Of a stretch of DNA of 64,000 nt, positions 16,792-26,240 are shown piece by piece. Position 1 is the first letter of the stretch. Each line of letters starts with the position of its first letter. The DNA lies in contig NZ_CP102950.1 of NCBI RefSeq assembly GCF_024741795.1, forward strand, positions 3,038,001 to 3,102,000. Reading direction: 5' to 3'. A program made the translations under genes and the position numbers. The notes below the pieces were generated by a model, which made no database searches, had not been told where the DNA came from, and was given only the letters and a program-made list of their open reading frames with translations. The stretch is from Arthrobacter sp. CJ23 (GTDB lineage Bacteria; Actinomycetota; Actinomycetes; Actinomycetales; Micrococcaceae).

Positions 16792-18198
16792 CTAGAGGAG
16801 CGTCATGGGATCTACCCACTGCCCATTCAGGACCGTCTCGAAGTGCGAGTGGCAGCCGGTGGAGTTGCCGGTGGTTCCAGAGTAGGCGATCAGCTGGCCC
16901 TGGCTCACGTACTGGCCGTTCGAGACCGTCACGCTTGTGTTGTGGTAATAGATCGTCGTCAGCGAGTTGCCGGCCATCACACCGTGCGAGATCTTCACCC
17001 GGTAGCCGCCGCCGTCGTTGCCCCAGCCGGAGGAGAAAACAGTACCGGCGGCAGCAGCATAGACGGGGGTGCCGCACGGCGCACCGAAGTCGATGCCCGT
17101 GTGCATGTAGCCACCGGTGCCGTAGAAATCGATGGTACCCGGCGGGGTAGCGCGCCAGCCGAAGCCGGACGTGATGGGGATGCCGGCGAAGGGGTGGCGT
17201 AGACCAAAGGCCGACGGCGAGCCGATCGGCGGAACCCAGTCCGTCACGGGCGGCGGCGCCTGGCCCTGCGCTGCGGCTGCTGCAGCAGCTGCGGCGGCTG
17301 CCGCCTCGGCGATCCGGCGCTGTTCTGCTTCCCAGGCTTCGCGGAGCTTGCGGTCGCGCTCCACGATCTCGGCCGCCACTGCGTCCTGGGCAGCCTTGAC
17401 CCGCCGGAGGTCGTTCTCGATGCCCGGCTTGGCTGCCTGCAGCTGGGCGTTCAGGCGTGTGGTTTCGTCGATGAGGCGGTCGACTTCCGCTTTCTTGGCG
17501 GCGGCCTCATCGCGGGCGGCCTTTTCACGTTCCAGCGCGGCGTCGGCCTTGGACTTCAGGTCCTTGATCTCTTCCTCGACGGCGGCAAGCCTCGCCTGGG
17601 AGTTCACGTTGGTGGCGTTCTGCTGCGTGAGCTTGTTCATCGCCGCGTTCTGGCTGCGCATCGCCTGGTCGGCGAGGTCCATGGATTCGGTCAGGTTGCC
17701 GGAATCGTTGGAGCCGAACAGCAGGGCGATGTTGGTGGGCACGCCGCCGGACTTGTAGGCCTGCGACGCGATTTGTCCGATCAGCTTCTTGGTGTCGCTG
17801 ATCTTCTGCTTGTCGTTCTCGAGTTGTTCGGTGATCTTGGCCTTGTTCTGCTGCGCCAGGTCCACCCGGGCCGCAAGGGCCTCGACCTCCTTGACGGCAC
17901 CGGCAACCCGGCCCTGGGCTTCCAGGAGTGCCTGCTGCGCCCCGGGAAGCTGTCCCTGGTAGATCACGAGGTCCCCGGCGGCCTTGGCAATCTTGGAGTC
18001 CACGAACTCCAGGGACTGCTCAACCCTGGCGGCTTCTGCCTGCAGCGCAGCCTGCTGGTCTTCGAGATTGTCGGCGCGCGCCACCGGGGCCGCGGCCCCC
18101 ATGCTCACGGCGAGGCCCACCACCAGGGTGGCGCCAAGAATCCGAGCCCGGCCGGCCAAGCGGCCCGCGTTCAGAGACTTCAGCTTGGGCGCGGTCAT
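16792..18198 (-). CDS. Secreted M23 murein hydrolase / activator, EnvC-like
   Basis: A 468-residue exported protein. The start at 18198 has AAAGGA upstream; an ATG at 18234, one base after the ftsX stop, is the alternative. A signal peptide spans residues 1-43 with cleavage likely after ARA. Residues 45-290 form long coiled coils (for example DLKSKADAALEREKAARDEAAAKK), then an alanine run and a linker. The C-terminal LytM domain keeps the zinc ligands H-x3-D (MHTGIDFG, near 364) and H-x-H (GCHSHFE, near 451), so it may be an active endopeptidase. By analogy with EnvC/PcsB/RipC it should be controlled by FtsEX, encoded immediately upstream, in septal wall splitting. Confidence 0.9.
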   Translation of the reverse strand: MTAPKLKSLNAGRLAGRARILGATLVVGLAVSMGAAAPVARADNLEDQQAALQAEAARVEQSLEFVDSKIAKAAGDLVIYQGQLPGAQQALLEAQGRVAGAVKEVEALAARVDLAQQNKAKITEQLENDKQKISDTKKLIGQIASQAYKSGGVPTNIALLFGSNDSGNLTESMDLADQAMRSQNAAMNKLTQQNATNVNSQARLAAVEEEIKDLKSKADAALEREKAARDEAAAKKAEVDRLIDETTRLNAQLQAAKPGIENDLRRVKAAQDAVAAEIVERDRKLREAWEAEQRRIAEAAAAAAAAAAAAQGQAPPPVTDWVPPIGSPSAFGLRHPFAGIPITSGFGWRATPPGTIDFYGTGGYMHTGIDFGAPCGTPVYAAAAGTVFSSGWGNDGGGYRVKISHGVMAGNSLTTIYYHNTSVTVSNGQYVSQGQLIAYSGTTGNSTGCHSHFETVLNGQWVDPMTLL

Positions 18199-18235
18199 GA
18201 GGATTCCTTTGCGGTTGTCGTCACAGGTCTTCATG

Positions 18236-19150
18236 CTAGACCTTCACGTACCGGCGAAGGGTCAGCAGGGACGATATTCCGGCCAAGCCGCCGCCGAGCG
18301 CTATCAGCACGGGCGCGATCACCAGAACCTGGGCGGACGAAATGAAGGGTGTGTTCAGGAACTGCTTGGACAGGTCCCCGTTCAACCAGAAGTGAGCCAT
18401 GAGCCACAGGGTCACCGAGGCAAGCAGCGCACCCACCACTGCCGAGATGACTCCCTCGAGGATGAACGGCAGCTGGATGACGGTCTTGGATGCTCCCACC
18501 AGCCTCATGATGCCGGTTTCCCGGCGCCGGCTGAAAGCGGACAGGCGGATGGTCGTCGTGATCAGCAGGACCGCGCAGAAGATCATGATCGCGGCGACAC
18601 CCACGGCGGCCACCGAGGCGCCGTTCATCCAAGCGAAGATCCGTTCAAGGACCTGCCTCTGGTCGCTCACTGTCTCGACGCCGGGCTGCGAGGAAAAGGT
18701 CTCGCTGATGATCTGGTACTTCTCCGGATTCTTCATGTTGATGCGGAAGGACGCGGGAAGCTGGTCCTCGCTGACGGAATCAACAATCGGGGAGTTGGAG
18801 AACTGCTCCTTGAAGTGCTTGTACGCCTCGGCCTGGGATTCAAACTGGAAGTCGTTGATGTACTGCTTGACCGCAGGGGACTCGAGCATTGCCTCGAGGT
18901 TGGCCTGCTGCTCCTTGGTGGCCGGTCCTGAGGCGCAGCCGACCGCCGTCGAGCCGTCATTGCAGAGGAAGACGGCAACCTGGACCTTGTCGTACCAGAA
19001 GCCCTTCATCTGGTTGATCTGCATCTGCAGCATGCCGGCGGCGCCCACGAACGTCAGGGACACGAAAGTCACCAGGACAACGGAGACCACCATGGAGAGG
19101 TTCCGGCGCAGGCCGCTTCCGATTTCGCCGAGGATGAAGGCGAGCCTCAT
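18236..19150 (-). CDS. ftsX: Cell division protein FtsX
   Basis: A 304-residue membrane protein with four predicted transmembrane segments: one near residue 22-42 ([20 protein letters not shown]) and three in the last third. The large extracellular loop between the first and second segments (residues 45-170) is where FtsX contacts its murein hydrolase partner. Its start codon overlaps the ftsE stop (ATGA), and the M23 gene follows by as little as one base, so the three form one operon. Confidence 0.95.
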   Translation of the reverse strand: MRLAFILGEIGSGLRRNLSMVVSVVLVTFVSLTFVGAAGMLQMQINQMKGFWYDKVQVAVFLCNDGSTAVGCASGPATKEQQANLEAMLESPAVKQYINDFQFESQAEAYKHFKEQFSNSPIVDSVSEDQLPASFRINMKNPEKYQIISETFSSQPGVETVSDQRQVLERIFAWMNGASVAAVGVAAIMIFCAVLLITTTIRLSAFSRRRETGIMRLVGASKTVIQLPFILEGVISAVVGALLASVTLWLMAHFWLNGDLSKQFLNTPFISSAQVLVIAPVLIALGGGLAGISSLLTLRRYVKV

Positions 19151-19911
19151 TGCTGGCCTCCCTGGGCACGGTCCAGCTCTTCGCCGCTGGCATCGCGGAG
19201 CCGGCGGGACTCCCCCACCACCGGGATCATGGAGGTGTAGAGGGCCTTGGCTTCATCGCGGATCACGGTGCCGTTCTTGAGCTCCACCACGCGTCGGCGC
19301 ATTTCATTGACGATGTCGTCGTCGTGCGTTGCCATCACAACAGTGGTGCCGTTCTGGTTGATCTTGTCCAGGACACCCATGATGCCCATGGAGGTGATGG
19401 GGTCCAGGTTGCCGGTGGGCTCGTCTGCCAGCAGGATGCCGGGCCGGTTGACGACGGCGCGGGCGATCGCCACACGCTGCTGCTCACCGCCGGAGAGTTC
19501 GTGCGGCATGCGCTTCTCCTTGCCTTCAAGGCCGACGGTCTTCAGTACTTCCGGAACCGTTTCACGGATGACCGAGCGGCTCTTGCCGATGACCTGCATG
19601 GCGAAGGCCACGTTGGCGAAGACATTCTTCTGCGGGAGGAGGCGGAAGTCCTGGAAAACGACGCCGATGCCGCGCCGGAGTTTGGGCACGCGCCAGCTGG
19701 AAATGTTGGCGACGTTCTGTCCGGCCACGTAGACCGAACCGGAGGTGGCCTGGTCCTCTTTCAGGATCAGGCGCAGGAACGTCGACTTGCCGGAACCCGA
19801 GGCACCCACAAGGAAGGTGAACTCGCCGCGGTTGATCTCGAGGCTGACGGCGTCGAGTGCCGGCCTGGCGTTCTGCTCGTAGACCTTGGTGACATTCTCA
19901 AATCTGATCAT
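19147..19911 (-). CDS. ftsE: Cell division ATP-binding protein FtsE
   Basis: A 254-residue ABC ATPase: Walker [17 protein letters not shown] (near residue 36), Q-loop VFQDFRLLP, signature [14 protein letters not shown], Walker [15 protein letters not shown], and switch His in [12 protein letters not shown]. It is about 25 residues longer than typical FtsE because of a hydrophilic C-terminal tail. ATP hydrolysis drives FtsX conformational change and activation of the cell-wall hydrolase encoded downstream. Confidence 0.95.
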   Translation of the reverse strand: MIRFENVTKVYEQNARPALDAVSLEINRGEFTFLVGASGSGKSTFLRLILKEDQATSGSVYVAGQNVANISSWRVPKLRRGIGVVFQDFRLLPQKNVFANVAFAMQVIGKSRSVIRETVPEVLKTVGLEGKEKRMPHELSGGEQQRVAIARAVVNRPGILLADEPTGNLDPITSMGIMGVLDKINQNGTTVVMATHDDDIVNEMRRRVVELKNGTVIRDEAKALYTSMIPVVGESRRLRDASGEELDRAQGGQQ

Positions 19912-20065
19912 GGCTTTTCAGAACCCCAGCCGGACGTTGCTCGTGTGCGCAGTACAGCAGCCGGCGCAGGGGCTTTAGGTGGGGGAAAGAGAGCACCGGC
20001 CCCTCGACTATACGCAGGCCGCATCCGCGAAGCACGGGGATTCCGGGGCGTGTCGCCAATCGCTG

Positions 20066-21181
20066 CTAGCTGGCTGCGTTGCGGTTCTCCGTACGCCAGC
20101 GGATGCCGGCGTCGATGAAGTCGTCGATGTCGCCGTCGAGCACTGCGGAGGTGTTCCCCACTTCGTGCTCGGTGCGCAGATCCTTGACCATCTGGTACGG
20201 GTTCAGGACGTAGGAGCGCATCTGGTCGCCCCAGGAAGCCTTGACGTCGCCGGCGAAGGCCTTCTTTTCGGCGTCTTCCTGTTCCTTCTTGACCAGTAGA
20301 AGGCGGGACTGGAGAACGCGCATGGCGGCCGCACGGTTCTGCAGCTGCGATTTCTCGTTCTGCATCGAGACGACGATCCCCGTGGGGATGTGCGTCAGGC
20401 GGACGGCGGAGTCCGTAGTGTTGACCGACTGGCCGCCCGGGCCCGAGGAGCGGAAGACGTCAACGCGGATTTCGTTGTCCGGAATCTCGATCGAGTCGGT
20501 CTGTTCAATCAGCGGGATGACCTCGACGGCGGCAAAGGACGTCTGGCGGCGGCCCTGGTTGTCGAAGGGGCTGATCCGGACCAAACGGTGGGTGCCTGCC
20601 TCGACGCTGAGCGTGCCGAAGGCGTAGGGGGCCTTGACTTCGAAAGTGGCCGACTTCAGGCCGGCCTCTTCCGCGTAGGAGGTGTCCATGACGGTGGTCG
20701 GGTAGCCGTGGCGCTCGGCCCAGCGCAGGTACATGCGCATCAGCATCTCGGCAAAGTCGGCAGCATCCACGCCGCCGGCGCCGGCGCGGATGGTCACCAC
20801 GGCCTCGCGCTCATCGTATTCACCCGAAAGCAGGGTGACGACTTCCAGGTCAGTCAGGGACTTGCGGATAGATTCGAGTTCCTTGGCGGCCTCCGCCATC
20901 GAGTCCTCATCGCCTTCGTCCTGGCCGAGCTCCACCAGGACCTCGAGGTCGTCAATGCGGGCAGCGAGCGTTGTCAGCCGCTCCAGCTCCGACTGGCGGT
21001 GCGAGAGTCTGGACGTGATCTTCTGCGCCGCGGCGGGATCGTCCCACAGGTCCGGGACGCCGGCCATTTCACTCAGCTCGGCAATGTCTGCCTTGATCGC
21101 CTCAACATCGGAAACGTTCTCGATGGAGCTGTAGGTGGCGCGAAGCGCGCGGATCTCTGCGGGAAAATCAATCTGAGCCAT
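20066..21181 (-). CDS. prfB: Peptide chain release factor 2
   Basis: A 371-residue RF2. The catalytic GGQ occurs in [20 protein letters not shown] and the stop-codon recognition tripeptide SPF in [15 protein letters not shown], which identifies RF2 for UGA and UAA. The frame is continuous, so the autoregulatory frameshift near codon 25 of many bacteria is absent, as is common in high-GC Gram-positives. It precedes ftsE by 154 bp on the same strand, the conserved actinobacterial order. Confidence 0.96.
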   Translation of the reverse strand: MAQIDFPAEIRALRATYSSIENVSDVEAIKADIAELSEMAGVPDLWDDPAAAQKITSRLSHRQSELERLTTLAARIDDLEVLVELGQDEGDEDSMAEAAKELESIRKSLTDLEVVTLLSGEYDEREAVVTIRAGAGGVDAADFAEMLMRMYLRWAERHGYPTTVMDTSYAEEAGLKSATFEVKAPYAFGTLSVEAGTHRLVRISPFDNQGRRQTSFAAVEVIPLIEQTDSIEIPDNEIRVDVFRSSGPGGQSVNTTDSAVRLTHIPTGIVVSMQNEKSQLQNRAAAMRVLQSRLLLVKKEQEDAEKKAFAGDVKASWGDQMRSYVLNPYQMVKDLRTEHEVGNTSAVLDGDIDDFIDAGIRWRTENRNAAS

Positions 21182-21251
21182 GGTCTTTCAAGCCTACGCC
21201 ATCCACCACGATCCCCTGCCCTGGGCCGGGCTTGTGACGGCGGCGGCCCGC

Positions 21252-21740
21252 TCAGCGCGTGAGCCGGGACCTGGCCGTGGAGCGTGCGTCGATGAGGATT
21301 CCATCCGGCAACAGGAAACTGACCACCGGGGGATGCGCCACGGCACTGAGCACAACCTCGGCCGTAGCGTTGTCCGGGCTCCCGGTTCCTGCGGCGATGG
21401 CCAAGCGGTCGAAGCGCGAGTAGGCGCTGTTCGAGGTGAGGTAGCTCTGCGTGACGTTGCGTACGCGCTCACCGTTGAGCAGCGCACTGGGTTCCCCGGC
21501 GGCGCCTTCGAGCTGCCCCAGGGTGTAGCTGTCGGCGGCAGCCACGGATGCGCCGTCGGCCATGGACAGCAGCTTCTTGTGCTCGATGTAGACGGCAGAC
21601 ACCGCGGTGACCACGGTCGCGAGGAGCAGGGCGATCAGCACGAAGCCGACAATCAGGACCATCATCTGGCCCTCTTCGTCGCCGGATCGGCTGGGTCCGC
21701 CGGGCTTGCGTCCTTTTGGCTTGGGTCTGCGAGCCGTCAC
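21252..21740 (-). CDS. TadG-like pilus assembly protein
   Basis: A 162-residue protein starting at a GTG that overlaps the stop of the preceding TadE gene (GTGA). After a basic N-terminus (ARRPKPKGRKPGG) comes one hydrophobic segment (MMVLIVGFVLIALLLATVV) and an extracellular part of about 100 residues ending RSTARSRLTR. The position and layout match the last gene of the Rv3654c-type Tad operon, where TadE/TadG-like pseudopilins are expected. Confidence 0.72.
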   Translation of the reverse strand: MTARRPKPKGRKPGGPSRSGDEEGQMMVLIVGFVLIALLLATVVTAVSAVYIEHKKLLSMADGASVAAADSYTLGQLEGAAGEPSALLNGERVRNVTQSYLTSNSAYSRFDRLAIAAGTGSPDNATAEVVLSAVAHPPVVSFLLPDGILIDARSTARSRLTR

Positions 21741-22243
21741 CGGAACCGCCCCACGATCTGGGTGGCAGAGGCCGTGAGATGGCCGGCATCCAAGTGGAGC
21801 GTGTCGCCAAACGGCACCATGGGCAGCGGTACTGTCAGTCGGACGGTGGCCGTGACTGCGGCGCCTGCGGACAGGCAATCGCTGCGGTCACAGCTGATCT
21901 CGACGGTGGCACGTTCGGCACCGTGGCCGTGGTCGGCAAGGGCGATCAGGGCGGACTGCTCGGCAGCTGCCTGGGCCTTGCCGGCGTCGGGCTGCGCGAC
22001 GAAGACCTTGGCCGCTTGGTCTGCTGCGCCGACCACGGCGAAGGAACCCCCCTGGAGCTGGCCGACTGTGACGATGAAGTAGACCACGGGCACCATGAGC
22101 AGCAGGGCGAGAAACGTAAACTCCACGACGGCGCTGCCCTCCTCATGCGCTGGCCCGTTTGTATCCCCTGGACCGGGCCGGCACAGCGCAACACGGCAGC
22201 GGGCCGCGACCGCGGCGGACATGTCAGCCTGAGACAGCGGCAT
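21737..22243 (-). CDS. TadE-like pseudopilin
   Basis: A 168-residue protein. GGAGGTG upstream of the ATG at 22243 supports this start, which overlaps the previous gene by 20 bp. A conserved EEGSAVVEFTFLALLLMVPVVYF segment (Gly and Glu before a single transmembrane helix) marks TadE pseudopilins, which are processed by a prepilin peptidase. A CDRSDC pair in the exported domain may form a disulphide. Confidence 0.8.
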   Translation of the reverse strand: MPLSQADMSAAVAARCRVALCRPGPGDTNGPAHEEGSAVVEFTFLALLLMVPVVYFIVTVGQLQGGSFAVVGAADQAAKVFVAQPDAGKAQAAAEQSALIALADHGHGAERATVEISCDRSDCLSAGAAVTATVRLTVPLPMVPFGDTLHLDAGHLTASATQIVGRFR

Positions 22244-22652
22244 GACCCTTCACCTCCAGAACGGCACCGGGCCCGATCAGTCCAATGACCGGCAGCGGCG
22301 CCCTGACAGTGACCTCCAGGGTTCGAATCCCCTGGAAGGTGACCTCCGACGTCGTAATGTCGTTGGCAAATTCGCCGTTGAGCGCAGTGGAGATCAGTCC
22401 AGCTGTGCGTTCCCGGGCGTCGGCGGGGGTCCTGTCCGCGAGCGCACCATGGCGCGCCCCGGAGGAGGCGGCATCGATGAGCGTGTTGCGGACGTGCAGC
22501 ACGAGCGTCAGTTGGATGATCGCCAGGAAGAACACAGTGACGAGCGCGCCGACCATCACGAAGTCGACCACGGCGGATCCCCGTTCGTCCGGGCCGCCTT
22601 GAGCCGGGCGGGCTTCAGCCTTTGCTACGGCCGCCGTCCTGCGTCCGGGCAT
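22224..22652 (-). CDS. TadE-like pseudopilin
   Basis: A 142-residue protein with the ERGSAVVDFVMVGALVTVFFLAI signature: residues before a single N-terminal transmembrane helix with an acidic residue at the position conserved in TadE proteins. A soluble exported domain of about 90 residues follows. Lies 3 bp after the Flp-like gene in the tad operon. Confidence 0.82.
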   Translation of the reverse strand: MPGRRTAAVAKAEARPAQGGPDERGSAVVDFVMVGALVTVFFLAIIQLTLVLHVRNTLIDAASSGARHGALADRTPADARERTAGLISTALNGEFANDITTSEVTFQGIRTLEVTVRAPLPVIGLIGPGAVLEVKGHAAVSG

Positions 22653-22655
22653 CGC

Positions 22656-22901
22656 CTACTTGCCGACCTTGTCCATGGCCTGGTTGAAAAGACCTTCGAG
22701 GGCGGGCGTGGCGACGGCAAGCAGGCCTGCGACGAGCACCGCTGACATCAGTGTGATCATGACCCAGCCGGGCACGTCTCCTCTTTCGCGGTGGTCCGTG
22801 GCGGATGCCCCCCTCCCCAACGCCGTGTTGACTCTGGCAGTAAGTTGCCAAACCAGCATGGTCAGGACGATCGGCAGGCTGTGGAGCCCAATCTTTTTCA
22901 T
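22656..22901 (-). CDS. Flp-like pilin, DUF4244
   Basis: An 81-residue protein with the RGDVPGWVMITLMSAVLVAG motif near residue 40, matching DUF4244, the actinobacterial counterpart of Flp pilin (Rv3656c type). The acidic residue after the likely cleavage site and the following hydrophobic helix fit a type IVb pilin. It is probably the major pilus subunit of this locus. Confidence 0.82.
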   Translation of the reverse strand: MKKIGLHSLPIVLTMLVWQLTARVNTALGRGASATDHRERGDVPGWVMITLMSAVLVAGLLAVATPALEGLFNQAMDKVGK

Positions 22902-22934
22902 CTGGTTCCCTTTTCTTTGCGTGGCGGATGCCGG

Positions 22935-23876
22935 TCAGAGGTTCATTTGCAGTGCTGCGATGGCAGGGAAGGCAGCGAACACAACGGTCAGCGGCAGCAC
23001 CCCGAAGACAAGGGGCACCATCATGCCGATTTCCTTGCGGCCGGCGGATTCCATAAGTTCGCGTTTGGAGGCGTCCCGGACGTCCGCGGCCTGTGCCCGG
23101 AGCACGTCGGCCAGCGGTGTGCCGCGTTCGATGGCGACCACCAGGCCGTCAACAAAACGGACCAAGGGCGGCAGATCGGTTCTGGACGAGAACTCCTGCA
23201 GCGCCTCCACAAGGGGCTTGCCGGCTCTTGTGTCCGCCAGCACCAGCGAGAATTCCTTGGCCAGTTCACCCCTGGCGCTGCGGCACACTCGGTCCAGCGC
23301 GCCCATGGCGCTTTCGCCTGCGCTGACGGCCAGGGCCATGAGTTCGGCGAGGCTTGGGAATTCTGCCAGCATCCTGGCCTCGCGGCGTTTGATCTGGACG
23401 CCCAGGATGTAGTCCCGCAGGAGGAAACCACCAAATGCGGTGCCGACGACGGAAATCACTGCCAGCACCGGGCTGAAGCGGCCGGCGGCGGCGCTGAAGA
23501 CAACGAACAGCACGGCAACGACAAAGCCGCAGGCTGCCCACAGGAGCTGCTCGGCCCGGAAGTCGAGTGCCGCCTTGCCGGACCCTGCCTGGGCGAGGCG
23601 CTTGTTGAGCGCGGTGGATCCGAAGTTGAACCGGGCCAGGAAATGCAGCCCGTCCTGGACCACGGGGCGCAGGATCCGTTCGAGTGGTCCGAACGGGGTG
23701 ATGTTGTGGTTCGAAGAGCGAAGCAATCGCGATTCGAGGTTTTGCGATTTCAGCTGGGGCTCGATGCGTTCGATGAATGTGGTTGCCCGCATGAACGGCA
23801 GTCGGGCCACAACCAGCCACAGGCCCGCTCCCAGGAGCAATCCGCAAAGCACCGTGATGGCAGTCAGGGTGGTCAT
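22935..23876 (-). CDS. Tad pilus inner-membrane platform protein TadC
   Basis: A 313-residue type II secretion F-family protein. The T2SSF core lies at residues 160-280 (MLAEFPSLAELMALAVSAGES through DALRAQ-like helices), with hydrophobic segments at about 5-22, 105-145 and 290-312. It pairs with TadB as the platform on which the TadA ATPase acts. The start overlaps the tadB stop (ATGA). Confidence 0.86.
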   Translation of the reverse strand: MTTLTAITVLCGLLLGAGLWLVVARLPFMRATTFIERIEPQLKSQNLESRLLRSSNHNITPFGPLERILRPVVQDGLHFLARFNFGSTALNKRLAQAGSGKAALDFRAEQLLWAACGFVVAVLFVVFSAAAGRFSPVLAVISVVGTAFGGFLLRDYILGVQIKRREARMLAEFPSLAELMALAVSAGESAMGALDRVCRSARGELAKEFSLVLADTRAGKPLVEALQEFSSRTDLPPLVRFVDGLVVAIERGTPLADVLRAQAADVRDASKRELMESAGRKEIGMMVPLVFGVLPLTVVFAAFPAIAALQMNL

Positions 23877-24727
23877 CGAAGCACCCTCTCATCCTCGGGA
23901 AGGGCACCAATGCGCAGCATCACCGAGTAGCAGACCATCGAGATGAGCAAGCCGCCGAGCAGCACCCCCGCCCCCAACGCAGAGTTGTAGGCGTGCATGG
24001 CCTCGGGACGGCTGGCCAGCACCACCAACACAATCCACGGTGCAGCCACAGCAAGCCGGGCCGCGTTGACTGTCCAAGACTGCCTGGCCTCAAGCTCGCT
24101 GCGCGTCCTGGCGCTTTCCCGGAGGAACTCGGCCAAGGTTCCCAGGAGCCGCCCAAGATCGGACCCACCCACCTCGCGGGTCATCCTGAGTGCCTCGATG
24201 ATACGGTCGGCCACAGGGTCCGCCAAGCGGTCCTTGAGCTTGCCCAGGGCAGCATCGAAGTGTCCACCCGAGCGGTAGTCGGCGCCGAAGTCGAGGAACA
24301 GGTGGCGCAGTTCCTCGGGTCCTTTGTAACCGAGCTGAATGATCGCTTCAGGCAGCGAGAGTCCGGCACGGATGGCGGAGCGCAGGTGGTCGACGACGTC
24401 GGGCCAGAGCTGGCGGAGCATCGCCGTTCTCTTGCGCGCGCGCCACCTGACCAAGGCGATGGGCAACCAGGCGCCGAAGAGCCCGAAGCAGAGCGAAACG
24501 GGCGGGGAACCCGTAACGATGAAGAAGACAAGCAAGGAGAAGAGACCGAGTCCGGCACAGCTGGCCAGAAGTCCCGCTCCGGTGACTTTCTCAATGCCTG
24601 CAGTCATGAGCAAGGTTTCGAGGCGTTTGGGCTTCGCCTCCCGGGCGGAAACCGCGGGCTGCTCCCATGCCGACCACCAGATCAGGAAAACCCCGAGGCC
24701 GCAGATCACGCCCAGCAGCGGTGCCAT
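23873..24727 (-). CDS. Tad pilus inner-membrane platform protein TadB
   Basis: A 284-residue protein; the start at 24727 overlaps the tadA stop (ATGA). It has paired hydrophobic segments at the N-terminus (PLLGVICGLGVFLIWW) and around 55-85, a cytoplasmic T2SSF domain (QLWPDVVDHLRSAIRAGLSL), and C-terminal helices. An upstream in-frame extension exists but runs through tadA in another frame and is not credible. Confidence 0.86.
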   Translation of the reverse strand: MAPLLGVICGLGVFLIWWSAWEQPAVSAREAKPKRLETLLMTAGIEKVTGAGLLASCAGLGLFSLLVFFIVTGSPPVSLCFGLFGAWLPIALVRWRARKRTAMLRQLWPDVVDHLRSAIRAGLSLPEAIIQLGYKGPEELRHLFLDFGADYRSGGHFDAALGKLKDRLADPVADRIIEALRMTREVGGSDLGRLLGTLAEFLRESARTRSELEARQSWTVNAARLAVAAPWIVLVVLASRPEAMHAYNSALGAGVLLGGLLISMVCYSVMLRIGALPEDERVLR

Positions 24728-25950
24728 CAGTGCTGCTCCAGCAGCGCCGCGACGTCGTACCCGGCGCGCGCGAATTTCTCCGCAGCGGGCATGGAGTTGG
24801 GTTTGGTTTGAAGCTGTCCGTCCACCATGCCGAATACGGTGGAGGACTCGATGATGCCGTTTTCCACGCGTCGGCCAAGGGACAGGATCTCGGTGACCTG
24901 CCTCCTGCCGTTGGCGTGCCGGCTGCAGTGGACCACGAGGTCGATGCATGACGCCACGGTGGGCACAACGAAGGCGCTTGAAATGTTTTCGCCTGCCAGG
25001 AGGGGAAGCGTGCAGATCTTGGTAACGGCGTCGTGGGCCGAGTTGGCATGGACGGTGCACATGCCGGGAAGGCCACTGTTTAATGCGATCAACATGTCGA
25101 GGCTCTCCGCTTCACGGACTTCTCCAACCACCAGCCGGTCAGGCCGCATGCGGAGTGCTTCCTTGACAAGCCTGCGCAGCGGAATCTCGCCCTCGCCTTC
25201 AAGGTTCGCCTGACGGCATTGGAGTCCGACGACGTCCCGCAGCGGAAACTGCAGTTCAAAGATTTCCTCTACGGTGATCACGCGTTCGCGGGATCCGATG
25301 CTGGCTGCCAGGCAGTTGAGCATGGTGGTCTTGCCGGACTGTGTAGCGCCCGAGACGAGAATATTGAGGCCGCTGGACACTGCGGCGCCCAGGAACCGTG
25401 CCGACTGCGGCGTCAGCGTGCCCAGCTCCACGAGGTGCTCCAGCCGACTGGCCTTGGCGACGAACTTGCGGATGTTCACTGCCCAGTGTTTCCGGGTGAC
25501 GTCCGGGATGACCACATGGAGCCGCGAGCCGTCCGGCAGGGCAGCATCCACAAACGGAGATGACAGGTCCAGCCGGCGGCCGGAGCTCTTGAGCATGCGC
25601 TCCACCAGGTCGCGGACCTGCTGCTCGCTCAGGCTGATGGAGGTCAGCTCCGATTCGCCGTTCCGGGCAACGTAGACCTCGTTGGGGGCATTGAGCCAGA
25701 CTTCTTCGATGGTGGGATCGTCCAGAAGCGGCTGGAGCGCACCGAAGCCGGCCACGGCGTCGAACACATGCTTCCGGGCGCTCTCGATGTGTCCCAGCGG
25801 CGGCAGCGGTCCGAGCAGGGCGCGTTCGTCATAGTCGCTCACAGCCGCCTCGACCAGCCGGTGCACCTCCCCGGACTGCTTCAAGGGGTCCAGCCCGCGA
25901 CGACGAATCAATTCCCGGACTTCGCCTTCGACGATGCTTACTGCATCCAT
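24727..25950 (-). CDS. Tad/CpaF-type pilus assembly ATPase TadA
   Basis: A 407-residue secretion ATPase. The ATG at 25950 is preferred because GGGGGTCAGGG precedes it; a start at 26007 is possible. Motifs: Walker A VSGATQSGKTTMLNCL (near residue 205), Asp box VITVEEIFELQ, Walker B RPDRLVVGEVREAESLDML and the His box GMCTVHANSAHDA. It powers assembly of the Flp pilus with TadB and TadC. No CpaE/Ssd gene and no prepilin peptidase lie next to it in the window. Confidence 0.9.
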   Translation of the reverse strand: MDAVSIVEGEVRELIRRRGLDPLKQSGEVHRLVEAAVSDYDERALLGPLPPLGHIESARKHVFDAVAGFGALQPLLDDPTIEEVWLNAPNEVYVARNGESELTSISLSEQQVRDLVERMLKSSGRRLDLSSPFVDAALPDGSRLHVVIPDVTRKHWAVNIRKFVAKASRLEHLVELGTLTPQSARFLGAAVSSGLNILVSGATQSGKTTMLNCLAASIGSRERVITVEEIFELQFPLRDVVGLQCRQANLEGEGEIPLRRLVKEALRMRPDRLVVGEVREAESLDMLIALNSGLPGMCTVHANSAHDAVTKICTLPLLAGENISSAFVVPTVASCIDLVVHCSRHANGRRQVTEILSLGRRVENGIIESSTVFGMVDGQLQTKPNSMPAAEKFARAGYDVAALLEQH

Positions 25951-26240
25951 CCCTGACCCCCAAAGCAACGTCCGCCCCCAGCGGGCGGTATGTCGAACGG
26001 GATCCACGGTAGGCGCTTATACAGGCCGACTCCAAGTCAATTTCAGCCAGCTGTGGATAACTACGCCTTCGTAGACCCTTTTGGTAACACCTGCATCACT
26101 GGTCACTCCAGACCCAGAATGTTATTGTTGGCCCGTTAGGAGCTGGCCTCTGGTGTCATGCGCAGGCGTTGTCGCCGAAGCTTCGTTCGCAAGCTATCAC
26201 CACGCGCCGCTGCCGACGCGGCGCCGGGCCGGAATGGAAA
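25951..26240. other. Divergent intergenic region, tadA / GH25
   Basis: About 290 bases with no convincing gene. It must hold the promoters of the leftward tad operon and the rightward GH25 gene. A perfect DnaA-box sequence (TGTGGATAA, 26052-26060) occurs once. No riboswitch was recognised. Confidence 0.6.

Noticed and set aside
20066..21181. Programmed frameshift in prfB
   Set aside because: The frame is continuous from the ATG to the stop, so no frameshift is needed.
23873..25060. 395-residue version of TadB
   Set aside because: The first 111 residues are tadA read in another frame; the ATGA overlap at 24727 gives a normal TadB start.
26052..26060. Perfect DnaA box TGTGGATAA, and a TTGTCCACA near 58216
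   Set aside because: Single isolated boxes with no cluster, no dnaA/dnaN genes and no AT-rich unwinding region; one or two are expected by chance in 64 kb.
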